64,000 bases of DNA from assembly GCA_958402795.1 (NCBI GenBank), contig CATXUX010000006.1, positions 61,981 through 125,980 on the forward strand, in the 5' to 3' direction. The notes beneath the pieces are model-generated. The model worked only from the letters and a program-made list of their open reading frames with translations. It did not search any database and was not told the DNA's origin. Shown piece after piece: positions 6,343 through 13,904 of the stretch. The DNA is from an uncultured Lachnospiraceae bacterium (GTDB lineage: Bacteria; Bacillota; Clostridia; Lachnospirales; Lachnospiraceae). Position 1 is the first letter of the stretch. The number at the start of each line of letters is the position of its first letter. The translations under genes were made by a program, and so were the position numbers.

Positions 6343-9093
6343 TCATTCTTTTGATTTTTTCCCGAGGCGGACTTTCTCCATCTCCAGCGCCGTCTCGTCA
6401 TCCAGATATTCAAATAAATAGTTTCTGCCTTTCTGTTCCTTCTGCAGATATTCCTGCCGCAGCTGGCGGTTCGCCAGTTCCACCTCATCTTTGAGCTCTC
6501 TCGCTGACAAAAGCCGGCATCCCTGCCCACGGATAATAACCTGTTCTGTTCCGTCTGACGTCGCCACGGTCACGTCATATTTCCGTCCGATCTCGTGCGC
6601 CACCTTCTCGATATACTGGTCGGCCGTCTCCGCTTCTTTCGTATATACTACATGAATATTGTGGTACTTCTGTACCTCTCCCGGAAACCCTTCCAGCTTA
6701 TATGCGTCAAATACGAGGATCAGGCTGCACTTTTTCACTCCCTGATAATTGCTCAGGATATCCATCAGTTTCCCACGTGCGGCATCCAGATTCAATTCTG
6801 CCAGTTCTTTTAGTTCATCCCATGCAAAAATAATATTATATCCGTCTACCAGAAGATACTCTTTTTGCTTTTCCTTCTCTTTCCTGTTCGAACCCGGCAA
6901 TGAATGTTCTTTTCCCGTCCCGTCTGACTTTCCCGGGTCTCCGCCGCGTTTTCCGACAAATTCTTTCCGATAGGAATACTTTTTTCGCGCCTGCTCCCGT
7001 TTCCTGCGGGATGCTTCGGCCATCGCCTCCAGTTCCCGTTCATCTTCGGCCGTCAGTTCAATGTACGTCGATGCCCTTCTGGCGGCTGCCGTGGGAAACC
7101 GGATTTCCTCCTCCGGCTCATCTTCCTGTTCCTTCGTCAGCGTACTTTCCAGATGCATATACTGCTCTACTTCATCCCAGTTCACGATAAATCCCGCGCC
7201 ATGTGCGCAGAACACAGAGCACGACGGATTTTCCGTATCCTTGTCCGGATCATATCCCGCAGCGGCAATGACTTCCTCTGCATTGTGGCAGGGCCGGTAT
7301 CCGTCCAGTGTACAGGCGAGCCGCCCGCGTCCTTTCGTATACGAAATCACTTCCCGCTGATAATCCCGCATCGCCTCTACCGGGGCGCTCCCGGTCAGCA
7401 CTGCCATCTCTCCTTCCTGCACCGGAGCGTCGAAATTGCCGTCCATCCTCTGAATGTCCGACATCGCGCGGCCGACCAGATCCGATGGTACTTCCAGACG
7501 GTATGTATAATACGGTTCCAGCAACATACTCTTTGCTTTCCTCAATCCCTGCCGCACGGCACGATAGGTCGCCTGACGGAAATCTCCGCCCTCCGTATGT
7601 TTCAGATGTGCCTTCCCTGCGGTCAGGGTGATCCGCATATCTGTCACGGCCGCTCCGGTCAGAACTCCCCTATGTTCTTTTTCTTCCAGATGCGTCAGAA
7701 TCAGGCGCTGCCAGTTCCGGTCCAGCATGTCCTCGCTGCACGTCGAAAAAAACTGCATCCCGCTGCCCGGTTCTCCCGGTTCCATCAGAAGATGAACCTC
7801 CGCATAGTGCCGCAGAGGTTCAAAATGCCCCACTCCTTCCACAGGCTCTTCAATAGTCTCTTTATATACGATATTTCCCGTTCCGAATTCCACACGCACC
7901 CCAAACCGTTCCCAGATCAGGCTCCGTAAAATCTCTGTCTGTACCTCGCCCATCAACTGTGCATGGATTTCCTGAAGATTCTCATCCCATACAATATGCA
8001 GCAGCGGTTCCTCCTCTTCCAGCTGCCGTAAGTTTATGAGCATCTGATGAACCTCACAGTCCGGCGGAAGCTCCACCCGATACGTCAGCACAGGTTCCAG
8101 CACAGGAAGTGCAGACTCCGGTTCACTTCCAAGTCCCTGTCCCGGGTATGTTCCGGTCAGTCCTGTGACAGCGCAGACGATTCCTGCCTCTGCTTCATTC
8201 ACTGCCTCGTACTTCGCACCGGAATAAATCCGAATCTGGTTCACCTTCTCGTCCTTTTGCTCCGTCGGAGCGTCTTTTACTCTCAGCATTCCGCCGGTTA
8301 TTTTCAGATACGTCAGCCGATTCCCTGTTTCGTCCCTTGCGATTTTATACACCTTTGCCCCGAACGCTTCTCCATAGGACGGAGCCGATGCATAGCGGGC
8401 GATCCCCCGCATCAGTTCTTCCACTCCGTCCAGCCTTAGTGCAGAGCCAAAATAACACGGGAAGATATGCCTTCCGGCAACCATTTCCGTAATGTCTCCA
8501 TCGGAAACCGTCCCGCACGCCAGATACCGTTCCAGAACATGTTCTTCGCAGACCGCCGCTTCTTCCATAAACGTTTCATCCTGCCTGCGGCTGAAATCCA
8601 CACAGTTTTCATCCAGTCTCTTCTTAAGTTCCGACAGCAGCCGCATCTTATCCGTTCCCGCCAGATCCATCTTGTTCACGAACAGAAAAACCGGGACCCG
8701 ATACCGCCGAAGCAGTCTCCATAACGTTTCCGTATGCCCCTGCACGCCATCCGTCCCGCTGATCACAAGGACCGCCGCATCCAGAACCTGAAGCGTCCGC
8801 TCCATCTCCGCAGAAAAATCCACATGCCCAGGTGTATCCAGAAGCGTCACATCCACATCTCCAAGCTGGATCTGTGCCTGCTTCGAAAAAATCGTGATTC
8901 CACGTTCCCGCTCCAGCGTAAACGTATCCAGAAACGCGTCCCGGTTGTCCACCCGTCCGAGTTTCCGGATACTTCCGCTCAGATACAGCATCCCTTCCGA
9001 CAACGTGGTTTTCCCCGCGTCCACATGGGCAAGGACTCCAAAACAAATGTGTTTTCTTGTTTTCTCTGATTTATTTTCTGAGGATTTTCCCAT
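6343..9093 (-). CDS. TetM/EF-G-like translational GTPase fused to a Rae1/YacP-type NYN nuclease domain
   Basis: A 916-residue two-part protein. Residues 1-660 are a translation-factor GTPase: G1 AHVDAGKT (22-29), G2 RGIT (64-67), G3 DTPGH (86-90), G4 NKMD (140-143), then domains II-V in the order of TetM/EF-G with an EFG_IV-like stretch (HLKHTEGGDFRQATYRAVRQG). A charged linker (about 660-743) leads to an NYN/PIN domain (744-910) with acidic residues in LLVDGYNII (D750), LVFDAYK (D796) and TSDGTEQ (D847). The last part matches YacP/Rae1, a ribosome-associated mRNA endonuclease of Bacillus subtilis. Automatic annotation would call this tetracycline resistance; the fusion argues instead for ribosome-directed RNA cleavage or rescue, an inference. 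Probably co-transcribed with the PBECR4-like gene upstream and the cysteine hydrolase downstream. Confidence 0.93.
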   Translation of the reverse strand: MGKSSENKSEKTRKHICFGVLAHVDAGKTTLSEGMLYLSGSIRKLGRVDNRDAFLDTFTLERERGITIFSKQAQIQLGDVDVTLLDTPGHVDFSAEMERTLQVLDAAVLVISGTDGVQGHTETLWRLLRRYRVPVFLFVNKMDLAGTDKMRLLSELKKRLDENCVDFSRRQDETFMEEAAVCEEHVLERYLACGTVSDGDITEMVAGRHIFPCYFGSALRLDGVEELMRGIARYASAPSYGEAFGAKVYKIARDETGNRLTYLKITGGMLRVKDAPTEQKDEKVNQIRIYSGAKYEAVNEAEAGIVCAVTGLTGTYPGQGLGSEPESALPVLEPVLTYRVELPPDCEVHQMLINLRQLEEEEPLLHIVWDENLQEIHAQLMGEVQTEILRSLIWERFGVRVEFGTGNIVYKETIEEPVEGVGHFEPLRHYAEVHLLMEPGEPGSGMQFFSTCSEDMLDRNWQRLILTHLEEKEHRGVLTGAAVTDMRITLTAGKAHLKHTEGGDFRQATYRAVRQGLRKAKSMLLEPYYTYRLEVPSDLVGRAMSDIQRMDGNFDAPVQEGEMAVLTGSAPVEAMRDYQREVISYTKGRGRLACTLDGYRPCHNAEEVIAAAGYDPDKDTENPSCSVFCAHGAGFIVNWDEVEQYMHLESTLTKEQEDEPEEEIRFPTAAARRASTYIELTAEDERELEAMAEASRRKREQARKKYSYRKEFVGKRGGDPGKSDGTGKEHSLPGSNRKEKEKQKEYLLVDGYNIIFAWDELKELAELNLDAARGKLMDILSNYQGVKKCSLILVFDAYKLEGFPGEVQKYHNIHVVYTKEAETADQYIEKVAHEIGRKYDVTVATSDGTEQVIIRGQGCRLLSARELKDEVELANRQLRQEYLQKEQKGRNYLFEYLDDETALEMEKVRLGKKSKE

Positions 9094-9164
9094 AGAAAAT
9101 ACCCCTTTCTGCTCTGTTTCAGTATTCTTTCAGATACATCAGGTGTTGCCTTTACAAACAGTTC

Positions 9165-9842
9165 CTATTTGGCACCGCACAATGTTTTTCTTTCCAGCAT
9201 GCACTCAATATCTTCTGAAAAATAACTTTTTTCCAGTGTCATTCCTTTATCCAATTTTTCAAGAACCGAATATTTTTCTTCCATATATCCTTTAGAGATA
9301 ACCGCATATACTTTCTGAACTGGGGATGCCGTCACGTCTCTAATATCCTTTTTTAAAAGCGTATTCGGCACATTGAATCCCGTATTGCGGTCTTTTACAA
9401 ATCCCACGCAGCCGCATACATTACCAGCTACTTTCTCTGAATACAATTTCGGTCCCCGGTCTGTAAAATCTCCGATCATCGTTACATTCTTTTTCAATCC
9501 CATCATTCGCTCCAGTATATCCAGTTTCTGTCCTGTGGAGCCATCTTTTGAAAAAGAAAAATCCCTGTCCGTCAAACGCTTGTCCAGACATTTTTCATAA
9601 AAATGGATGGCAGAAACTGTCAGGGAAGTATTCAGTTTTACACCTGTCAAATGTAGAAAATTATATCGGTGGAACGCCACTTCATAGCCTTTGATCGCAG
9701 ACAGCACGTTTTCCTCCGCCTGAAACTGTCTCTTAACTTCTGACGGAATGCCATAAAGAAACAGGATCTTCTGATCTTCTAGGTTATTATGGTATAGGTC
9801 TGCCGCCTTTGTCATGATCTGGATTGCTCTTCTTTTGTCCAT
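9165..9842 (-). CDS. PBECR4-like domain protein (predicted RNase-fold)
   Basis: 225 residues, soluble, no signal peptide. The pieces FHRYNFLHLTGVKLN (about 57-71), ATDFYEKCLDKRLT-like sequence (IHFYEKCLDKRLTDRDF) and the later GNVCGCVGFVKD and VPNTLLKKDIRD strands resemble PBECR4, one of the barnase/EndoU/colicin-E5/RelE-like domains known from phage and mobile elements. I recognise it from memory, so the family name is tentative. Those domains are predicted RNases, but no catalytic residue is confidently identified here. The start has only a weak GGTGG site. The gene precedes the GTPase-NYN gene by 71 bp on the same strand, and a terminator-like hairpin sits just before its start codon. Confidence 0.6.
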   Translation of the reverse strand: MDKRRAIQIMTKAADLYHNNLEDQKILFLYGIPSEVKRQFQAEENVLSAIKGYEVAFHRYNFLHLTGVKLNTSLTVSAIHFYEKCLDKRLTDRDFSFSKDGSTGQKLDILERMMGLKKNVTMIGDFTDRGPKLYSEKVAGNVCGCVGFVKDRNTGFNVPNTLLKKDIRDVTASPVQKVYAVISKGYMEEKYSVLEKLDKGMTLEKSYFSEDIECMLERKTLCGAK

Positions 9843-9878
9843 TGCCCCACCCTTACTGCACTGTTTTCATTTAGAAAA

Positions 9879-9911
9879 GGGAATGTCTGCGCCGCAGCAC
9901 CGAACATTCCC
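9879..9911 (-). terminator. Intrinsic terminator just upstream of the PBECR4-like gene
   Basis: GGGAATGT pairs with ACATTCCC around a GC-rich loop; on the minus strand CCCTTTTCT follows. It lies 37 bp before the 9842 start codon and downstream of the operon ending at 10137. It either ends that operon or attenuates the PBECR4-like gene, since no promoter fits between hairpin and start. Confidence 0.7.
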
Positions 9912-9924
9912 TTCTCATGGTTGA

Positions 9925-10020
9925 TTTTTCTGTTGTCTGCCAACCTCCGGCACCTACGTCCGGATAATAACAGGTTTTTCCGTTGCCTGCCAACCTCCGA
10001 CACCTGCGTTCGGAAAACGT
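9925..10020. repeat. Two tandem copies of a ~50-bp unit
   Basis: The stretch beginning TTTTTCTGTTGTCTGCCAAC at 9925 recurs at 9975 as TTTTTCCGTTGCCTGCCAAC; both continue with CTCCGRCACCTRCGTYCGG. About 85 percent identity over 45 bp, one unit exactly 50 bp from the other. They lie upstream of the hairpin at 9879-9911. The 294-bp gap 9843-10136 shows nothing else. Confidence 0.8.
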
Positions 10021-10136
10021 ATCAGATTTTAGGTGTCAACCCACCGCTGATTCACAGCTTTTCTAGTTACATTCTACAAGATTTTCTTGCAAAATGCAAT
10101 CACAATTTTATTTTATGCTGCTCAGCGTTAAATATT

Positions 10137-10349
10137 TCATTTTTTTGCACTTATCTTTCTTTGTTCGGAAGATACATATTTTCTTGTAACCCCCAGAATA
10201 AGCACCGACAGATACAATACCGTCTGGATTCCCCATATATGTCCCGTGAAGTCCATATACGGATTATACCAGTCCAAAATTTTTGCAGTCACGCATACCA
10301 GGCTGCATACGACGCATATATGCAATAAAATTTCTCTTATTCTGTTCAT
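10137..10349 (-). CDS. Small membrane protein, last gene of the envelope operon
   Basis: 70 residues with two predicted membrane helices, ILLHICVVCSLVCVTAKIL (about 7-25) and IQTVLYLSVLILGVTRKYV (about 41-59), joined by a short aromatic loop (DWYNPYMDFTGHIWG). The C-terminus is basic. Its ATG overlaps the stop of the NAGPA-type gene (ATGA) and has GGAGGG at good spacing, so it is a real, translationally coupled gene. I do not recognise a family. It could be a subunit or partner of the glycosyltransferase/phosphatase proteins encoded before it. Confidence 0.75.
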   Translation of the reverse strand: MNRIREILLHICVVCSLVCVTAKILDWYNPYMDFTGHIWGIQTVLYLSVLILGVTRKYVSSEQRKISAKK

Positions 10350-11425
10350 GACAATCCCTCCGTAATGAAAATTCCATCTTCTACTTTATGTTCCGGTTTA
10401 TAAGGGTGGTTCGCCACCTGATCCTTCAGTGTCATAAAAGAGCAATGACCGCCGTCCAGATTATAAGCCACCTTACAGCCTAAATCTTCAAATACTTTTG
10501 CCATCTCATCAAGGAACATTCCTCTGGAGCTGTCCTGTCTTCCGTCTACAAGAAGCAGGCAGTAATGCCCCGGCTCATAATATCCGATCGCTGTCCTCGG
10601 ATGCGACTCCCTGATATAATCCCATGTCAGAAAGGTATTCTTTGCTTTTCCGTTTTCATCCAGTAAGCTCGGTCCGAAGATCCAGCTCTGGTATGCACCC
10701 CTGTCAACCAACTGCTGCAAATTCACCTGCCCCGGCTGGTAAATGTCCATCGTTCCGTCCCAGTTTAAGACACAGGTTTCTTCCGTTGTCTGTTTGTTCC
10801 GGTATATCACGCCATTGCGGATAATCGTTCCGTTATCCTCATGACGGTTATTACTGTAAGAATCTCCGTTTACTGCAAGAATGGACTTCATCCTTGCCGA
10901 CATATCGGTAAGTTTTTCAGAATATCCCACGCCATAAGTATCCTGTGCAAATGCAGTCTGGAAACAGGTAATATCCCCTACATAAATATCTGCAAGCACA
11001 TAGGAAATCTTCGTTCCGTATTTTTCATGTTTTCCGGAATTAGACTTATCCAGTTTTCCCGTATCGTACTGATGATAAGATAACTGCACAGATACATTCG
11101 GACTGGTATAGGACGTATCTGTAGATACCACCTGGTCTGTAAACTTGTCTGCAAATTTTTTGTGCCAGTCCTGTGTATCCATTATTACATTTGTCCTCTG
11201 CAGAGAATTGTTCTGTCCTTCCGTATCTTCCACCTGTATTTCTGTCTGCTCATCCATTTTTTTCATAAACGTATCCGGAGTTTCTGTATTTTCCGTAAAA
11301 CTGCTTTGCATCGGCGCTGCACTGATTCCCTTTTGCGGTATCAGGTAATTGATTCCCCACACGCTAAAGAGAACCACCGCCGCTGCCGCCACATCAATGA
11401 TAATTCCTAACATTCTCTTCTTCAT
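10346..11425 (-). CDS. NAGPA-type phosphodiester glycosidase family protein, membrane-anchored
   Basis: 359 residues. An N-terminal hydrophobic segment (IIIDVAAAAVVLFSVWGINYL, about 8-28, given here as its bounds) anchors it to the membrane; the rest would be outside. The phosphodiester-glycosidase (NAGPA) domain spans about 130-355, with AVNGDSYSNN, FGPSLLDENG, PRTAIGY and the signature YNLDGGHCSFM near the C-terminus. Such proteins occur in exopolysaccharide loci and may remove or modify glycan-phosphate groups; the substrate is unknown. It follows the GT2-GtrA gene by two bases, and its stop overlaps the next start codon. Together with PAP2 and GtrA-type partners it suggests a lipid-linked sugar modification. 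Confidence 0.85.
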   Translation of the reverse strand: MKKRMLGIIIDVAAAAVVLFSVWGINYLIPQKGISAAPMQSSFTENTETPDTFMKKMDEQTEIQVEDTEGQNNSLQRTNVIMDTQDWHKKFADKFTDQVVSTDTSYTSPNVSVQLSYHQYDTGKLDKSNSGKHEKYGTKISYVLADIYVGDITCFQTAFAQDTYGVGYSEKLTDMSARMKSILAVNGDSYSNNRHEDNGTIIRNGVIYRNKQTTEETCVLNWDGTMDIYQPGQVNLQQLVDRGAYQSWIFGPSLLDENGKAKNTFLTWDYIRESHPRTAIGYYEPGHYCLLLVDGRQDSSRGMFLDEMAKVFEDLGCKVAYNLDGGHCSFMTLKDQVANHPYKPEHKVEDGIFITEGLS

Positions 11426-11427
11426 AC

Positions 11428-12522
11428 CTATCCCCTGGCCTTTCCGCCCACAAGAGCATGTACTTTATTATAATCAGATGTGCCTTCCTCTCCCTTTCTT
11501 TCCTTCCGGAAGATTACCATATTTTGTATCATCCAGCTAAGAAGGAACAGCACACATTCCGTCATCAATTTTGCCGGATAGACGGAAAGTCCTAAAATCT
11601 GTACGAATATTCCCAAAATGACATTATTCATAAATAAAACAAATGCCGCCAGTTCAAAATACTGAAACGCTGTACGCATCTTTCTTCTTGTATGAAATAC
11701 AAACCGGCAATTCATCGAGTAGTTATAAAAGGCGCTTATGATCCTTGCCAGAACATTCGCCGCAAGTACAAAAGCTGCAGTATGCGGGAGAAAAACCATC
11801 AACAGTGAAAACAGACCATAGTCTAAGATAAAGCTGGAAAAAGAGGACATCATAAATTTAATAATATCCTTATAGATTCTTATGGAATCCTGTACCGCCC
11901 GGAAATGAGAACCGGAATTATTTTCATCCCGGTAAATCGTGTGGATCGGCACTTCTTCAATGGGAATCCCTGCTTTCGCCAACGCCATAAGCACATTCAT
12001 CTCATATTCATACCGTTCTCCTTCCACGGAGAGTAATCTGTCCAGAAGTTCCGAACTGAATGCCCGAAGTCCCGTCTGTGTATCCGTAACTTTCACACCG
12101 CTTACAATCCGGAATACCGTTCTTGTAATCCGGTTCCCCAGTCGGGATCTCAGGGGCATATCCTTTCCTACTTCTCTTACTCCTAATACCATTGTCTTTC
12201 GATGTGTCTCGGCAAATGTGAAAAGTTTCATCATATCCTCCGGCAAATGCTGACCGTCACAGTCCATGACTCCAATCACATTCCCATCTATTCCTTCTTC
12301 TTTCACATAAGCCAGCGCTGTTTTGATTGCGGCTCCTTTCCCACGGTTTTCAGCGTGCCTTAAAATAATACAAATATCACCGATTTTATCAAAGACCGGC
12401 TGATACTCTTCGCCGCTTCCATCATCTACTACCACAATCCGGCATCCATACCCCCAAAGCTGGTCCGTAATGGTTACTAATGTTTCATCCGGCTTATATG
12501 CCGGTATAATTACAACTGACAT
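11428..12522 (-). CDS. Family 2 glycosyltransferase fused to a GtrA-like membrane domain
   Basis: 364 residues. The first ~225 form a DPM1/GtrB-like GT2 domain: VVIIPAYKPDETL, VVVDDGSG, the DCDGQHLPEDM DxD motif (about 99-103) and ADTQTGLRA-like KVTDTQTGLRAFS. The rest (about 228-345) is a four-helix GtrA domain, with LDYGLFSLLMVF and NVLARIISAFYNYSMNCRFVF typical of that family. Such proteins load a sugar on polyprenyl phosphate and flip or transfer it across the membrane. Here catalysis and membrane transport are in one chain. It lies between a PAP2 phosphatase and a NAGPA-type protein in one tightly packed operon. Confidence 0.92.
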   Translation of the reverse strand: MSVVIIPAYKPDETLVTITDQLWGYGCRIVVVDDGSGEEYQPVFDKIGDICIILRHAENRGKGAAIKTALAYVKEEGIDGNVIGVMDCDGQHLPEDMMKLFTFAETHRKTMVLGVREVGKDMPLRSRLGNRITRTVFRIVSGVKVTDTQTGLRAFSSELLDRLLSVEGERYEYEMNVLMALAKAGIPIEEVPIHTIYRDENNSGSHFRAVQDSIRIYKDIIKFMMSSFSSFILDYGLFSLLMVFLPHTAAFVLAANVLARIISAFYNYSMNCRFVFHTRRKMRTAFQYFELAAFVLFMNNVILGIFVQILGLSVYPAKLMTECVLFLLSWMIQNMVIFRKERKGEEGTSDYNKVHALVGGKARG

Positions 12523-12550
12523 CCTGCCATCTCCTTCCTGTTGTAATCAG

Positions 12551-13120
12551 CTATTCCTCTCTTAATTTCTTTTGGCCGTAATATCTCTTCTTCCACTTTA
12601 TACATTGCCGGATCATTACATTTCCCGCATATCCTGCCGCAATCCCCACCAAAATACCTCCCAGTATATCGGTTGGATAATGAACGTACAGATACAATCT
12701 TGAAAATGCAATGAGGCACGCAAGGATCAATGCCGGTTTCCACAATCTTCTTTCCCCTGAAAAGTAAAGCGCTGCCACCGCTGCAAAGGAAGCAGCCGTG
12801 TGTCCTGACGGGAAAGAAAAGTCATCCGGTCTTGCAATCAGTAACTGGATCTGTGTGTTCACATCACACGGACGTATCCGGGCGAACAGATTTTTCAGGA
12901 TTCCGTTACACACTACAAGGTCGATACACAGCGCAGCCATCATTACCAGTCCATTCTTTCTTGTCTTGGGAATCAGCAACAATATCACTGCCAGCACGAT
13001 CCAGATGATTCCTGCATCGCCCAATCTTGTGATAAAACACATAACCGCATCGCCTGCCGGCGTCCGTATATTTTGTATCCGGTCCAAAATCATAAGCTCT
13101 ATATTACTTTCCATTCCCAT
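12551..13120 (-). CDS. PAP2-family phosphatase, polyprenyl-diphosphate phosphatase-like
   Basis: 189 residues, five or six membrane helices. The three PAP2 motifs are present: KNLFARIRP (about 75-83), PSGHTAAS (about 103-110) and SRLYLYVHYPTDILGG (about 140-155), giving the catalytic histidines outside the membrane. It could recycle undecaprenyl pyrophosphate or dephosphorylate a lipid-linked sugar. An AGGAGG is 5 nt before the ATG used; a second ATG two codons on is also possible. The upstream 37-codon ORF overlaps its first 17 bases, so translation is probably coupled. It is the first large gene of the envelope operon. Confidence 0.92.
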   Translation of the reverse strand: MGMESNIELMILDRIQNIRTPAGDAVMCFITRLGDAGIIWIVLAVILLLIPKTRKNGLVMMAALCIDLVVCNGILKNLFARIRPCDVNTQIQLLIARPDDFSFPSGHTAASFAAVAALYFSGERRLWKPALILACLIAFSRLYLYVHYPTDILGGILVGIAAGYAGNVMIRQCIKWKKRYYGQKKLREE

Positions 13121-13217
13121 CCGCTCCTCCTTCTCTTTCTCCTATAATGACCGGAATCTGAAAGATCATCAGCATAATACTCAGAAAAACCATAGTTCCC
13201 ACATTCACATTTCTCAT
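13104..13217 (-). CDS. Tiny membrane peptide, 37 codons, upstream of the PAP2 gene
   Basis: Begins MRNVNVGTMVFLSIM and runs through a hydrophobic helix (about residues 7-26) to a polar, glycine-rich tail ending in DGNGK. Its ATG overlaps the stop of the preceding 29-codon ORF as ATGA, and its own last 17 bases overlap the PAP2 start. This chain of overlaps suggests it is translated. No homolog known to me. It could be a functional small membrane protein or simply a coupling device for PAP2 translation. Confidence 0.55.
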   Translation of the reverse strand: MRNVNVGTMVFLSIMLMIFQIPVIIGEREGGADGNGK

Positions 13218-13303
13218 CTTCTTTCCTCTTGCTTTGGCCGCATGGCCATAATGGTATCCCCTTGTGGGATTTCCTCTTGCTTTAGCTGGGTAGCCATCAA
13301 CAT
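13214..13303 (-). CDS. Leader-type ORF of 29 codons opening the envelope operon
   Basis: Starts MLMATQLKQEE, 7 nt after a perfect AGGAGG, and stops in an ATGA overlap with the next small ORF. It contains an internal duplication: a ~28-bp unit recurs with few changes, so the peptide holds KQEE twice and MATQL/MAMRP as paired segments. Highly charged, no membrane segment. The strong ribosome-binding site argues that it is translated; function is unknown and a regulatory leader role is possible. Confidence 0.5.
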   Translation of the reverse strand: MLMATQLKQEEIPQGDTIMAMRPKQEERR

Positions 13304-13455
13304 ATAAAAACCTCCTGTTTGTTTTCTGCGATTATTTTAGTAACCAGCATTAAACAAATAAGAGGTTTTTTTCTAAATAATTCCTAAAATCTTTAAGCTG
13401 TCATGGTTTTTGGTAGTGGTACGTATTGCCGGAGAAATGCACAAGTTCGTATGGC

Positions 13456-13617
13456 TCATAGTTCTTCAGGTACCTCAGCAAGTCTATCCACTTCTTGTAA
13501 GACTTCCAGTGGAATATATGGCACAAGCTTCATTTTCCGGTCTGTCTGCTCACAAATTCTGTCCATATCATCTGGCGTCAGGTTGTTAGGGTCAAATTTA
13601 ATTTCTATTTTATACAT
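13456..13617 (-). CDS. Small hypothetical protein
   Basis: 53 residues starting MYKIEIKFDPNNLTPDDMD, with a GAAAGGA sequence 8 nt before this ATG. Acidic, with a predicted beta strand at the start followed by two helices (MDRICEQTDRKM and LEVLQEVDRLAEV). I do not recognise it. Upstream in-frame ATG and TTG codons would give slightly longer forms with worse spacing. It stands alone between the envelope operon and a palindromic repeat; no promoter is clear. Codon usage looks ordinary, so it may be a genuine small gene. Confidence 0.5.
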   Translation of the reverse strand: MYKIEIKFDPNNLTPDDMDRICEQTDRKMKLVPYIPLEVLQEVDRLAEVPEEL

Positions 13618-13765
13618 AACTTTCATCCTTTCAAACAATAAAATATGATATCTGTTCCTTTTTTATTATTTTCATTCTAACACAAAAATTTGCAAATATC
13701 TTTTTTATTTTGTTCATGATTTTAGCGGAGGATGTGTTATACTTAATCGGTGAATTGAAGTCAGT

Positions 13766-13844
13766 CAAAGACCCCGATGCAAGAATCGGGGGCTTTGACC
13801 CTCGCGGCAGTCGCCAAATGGACATGCAAGCATGTCCGCTTGGC
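13766..13844. repeat. Palindromic intergenic element upstream of a GNAT gene
   Basis: Two adjacent hairpins: CAAAGACCCCGAT pairs with ATCGGGGGCTTTG (13766-13797), and GCCAA...GGACATGC pairs with GCATGTCC...TTGGC (13813-13844). GC-rich in an AT-rich gap. The style resembles repeats I associate with Lachnospiraceae intergenic regions. The rest of the 13618-13904 gap shows only a few promoter-like AT stretches. Confidence 0.65.
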
Positions 13845-13904
13845 TCGTTGCTCCACGGGAATAAAAGTATTGTGACGTATCAGTTCGACCAGGGAGGCTA
13901 AGAA

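Noticed and set aside
6343..9093. Tetracycline-resistance gene (tetM/tetW type)
   Set aside because: The GTPase part resembles TetM, but the C-terminal NYN nuclease domain and length of 916 residues are not those of resistance proteins.
9812..10003. 63-codon minus-strand ORF over the tandem repeats
   Set aside because: It spans a terminator hairpin and overlaps the PBECR4-like start; the arginine-rich peptide is a translation of the repeats.
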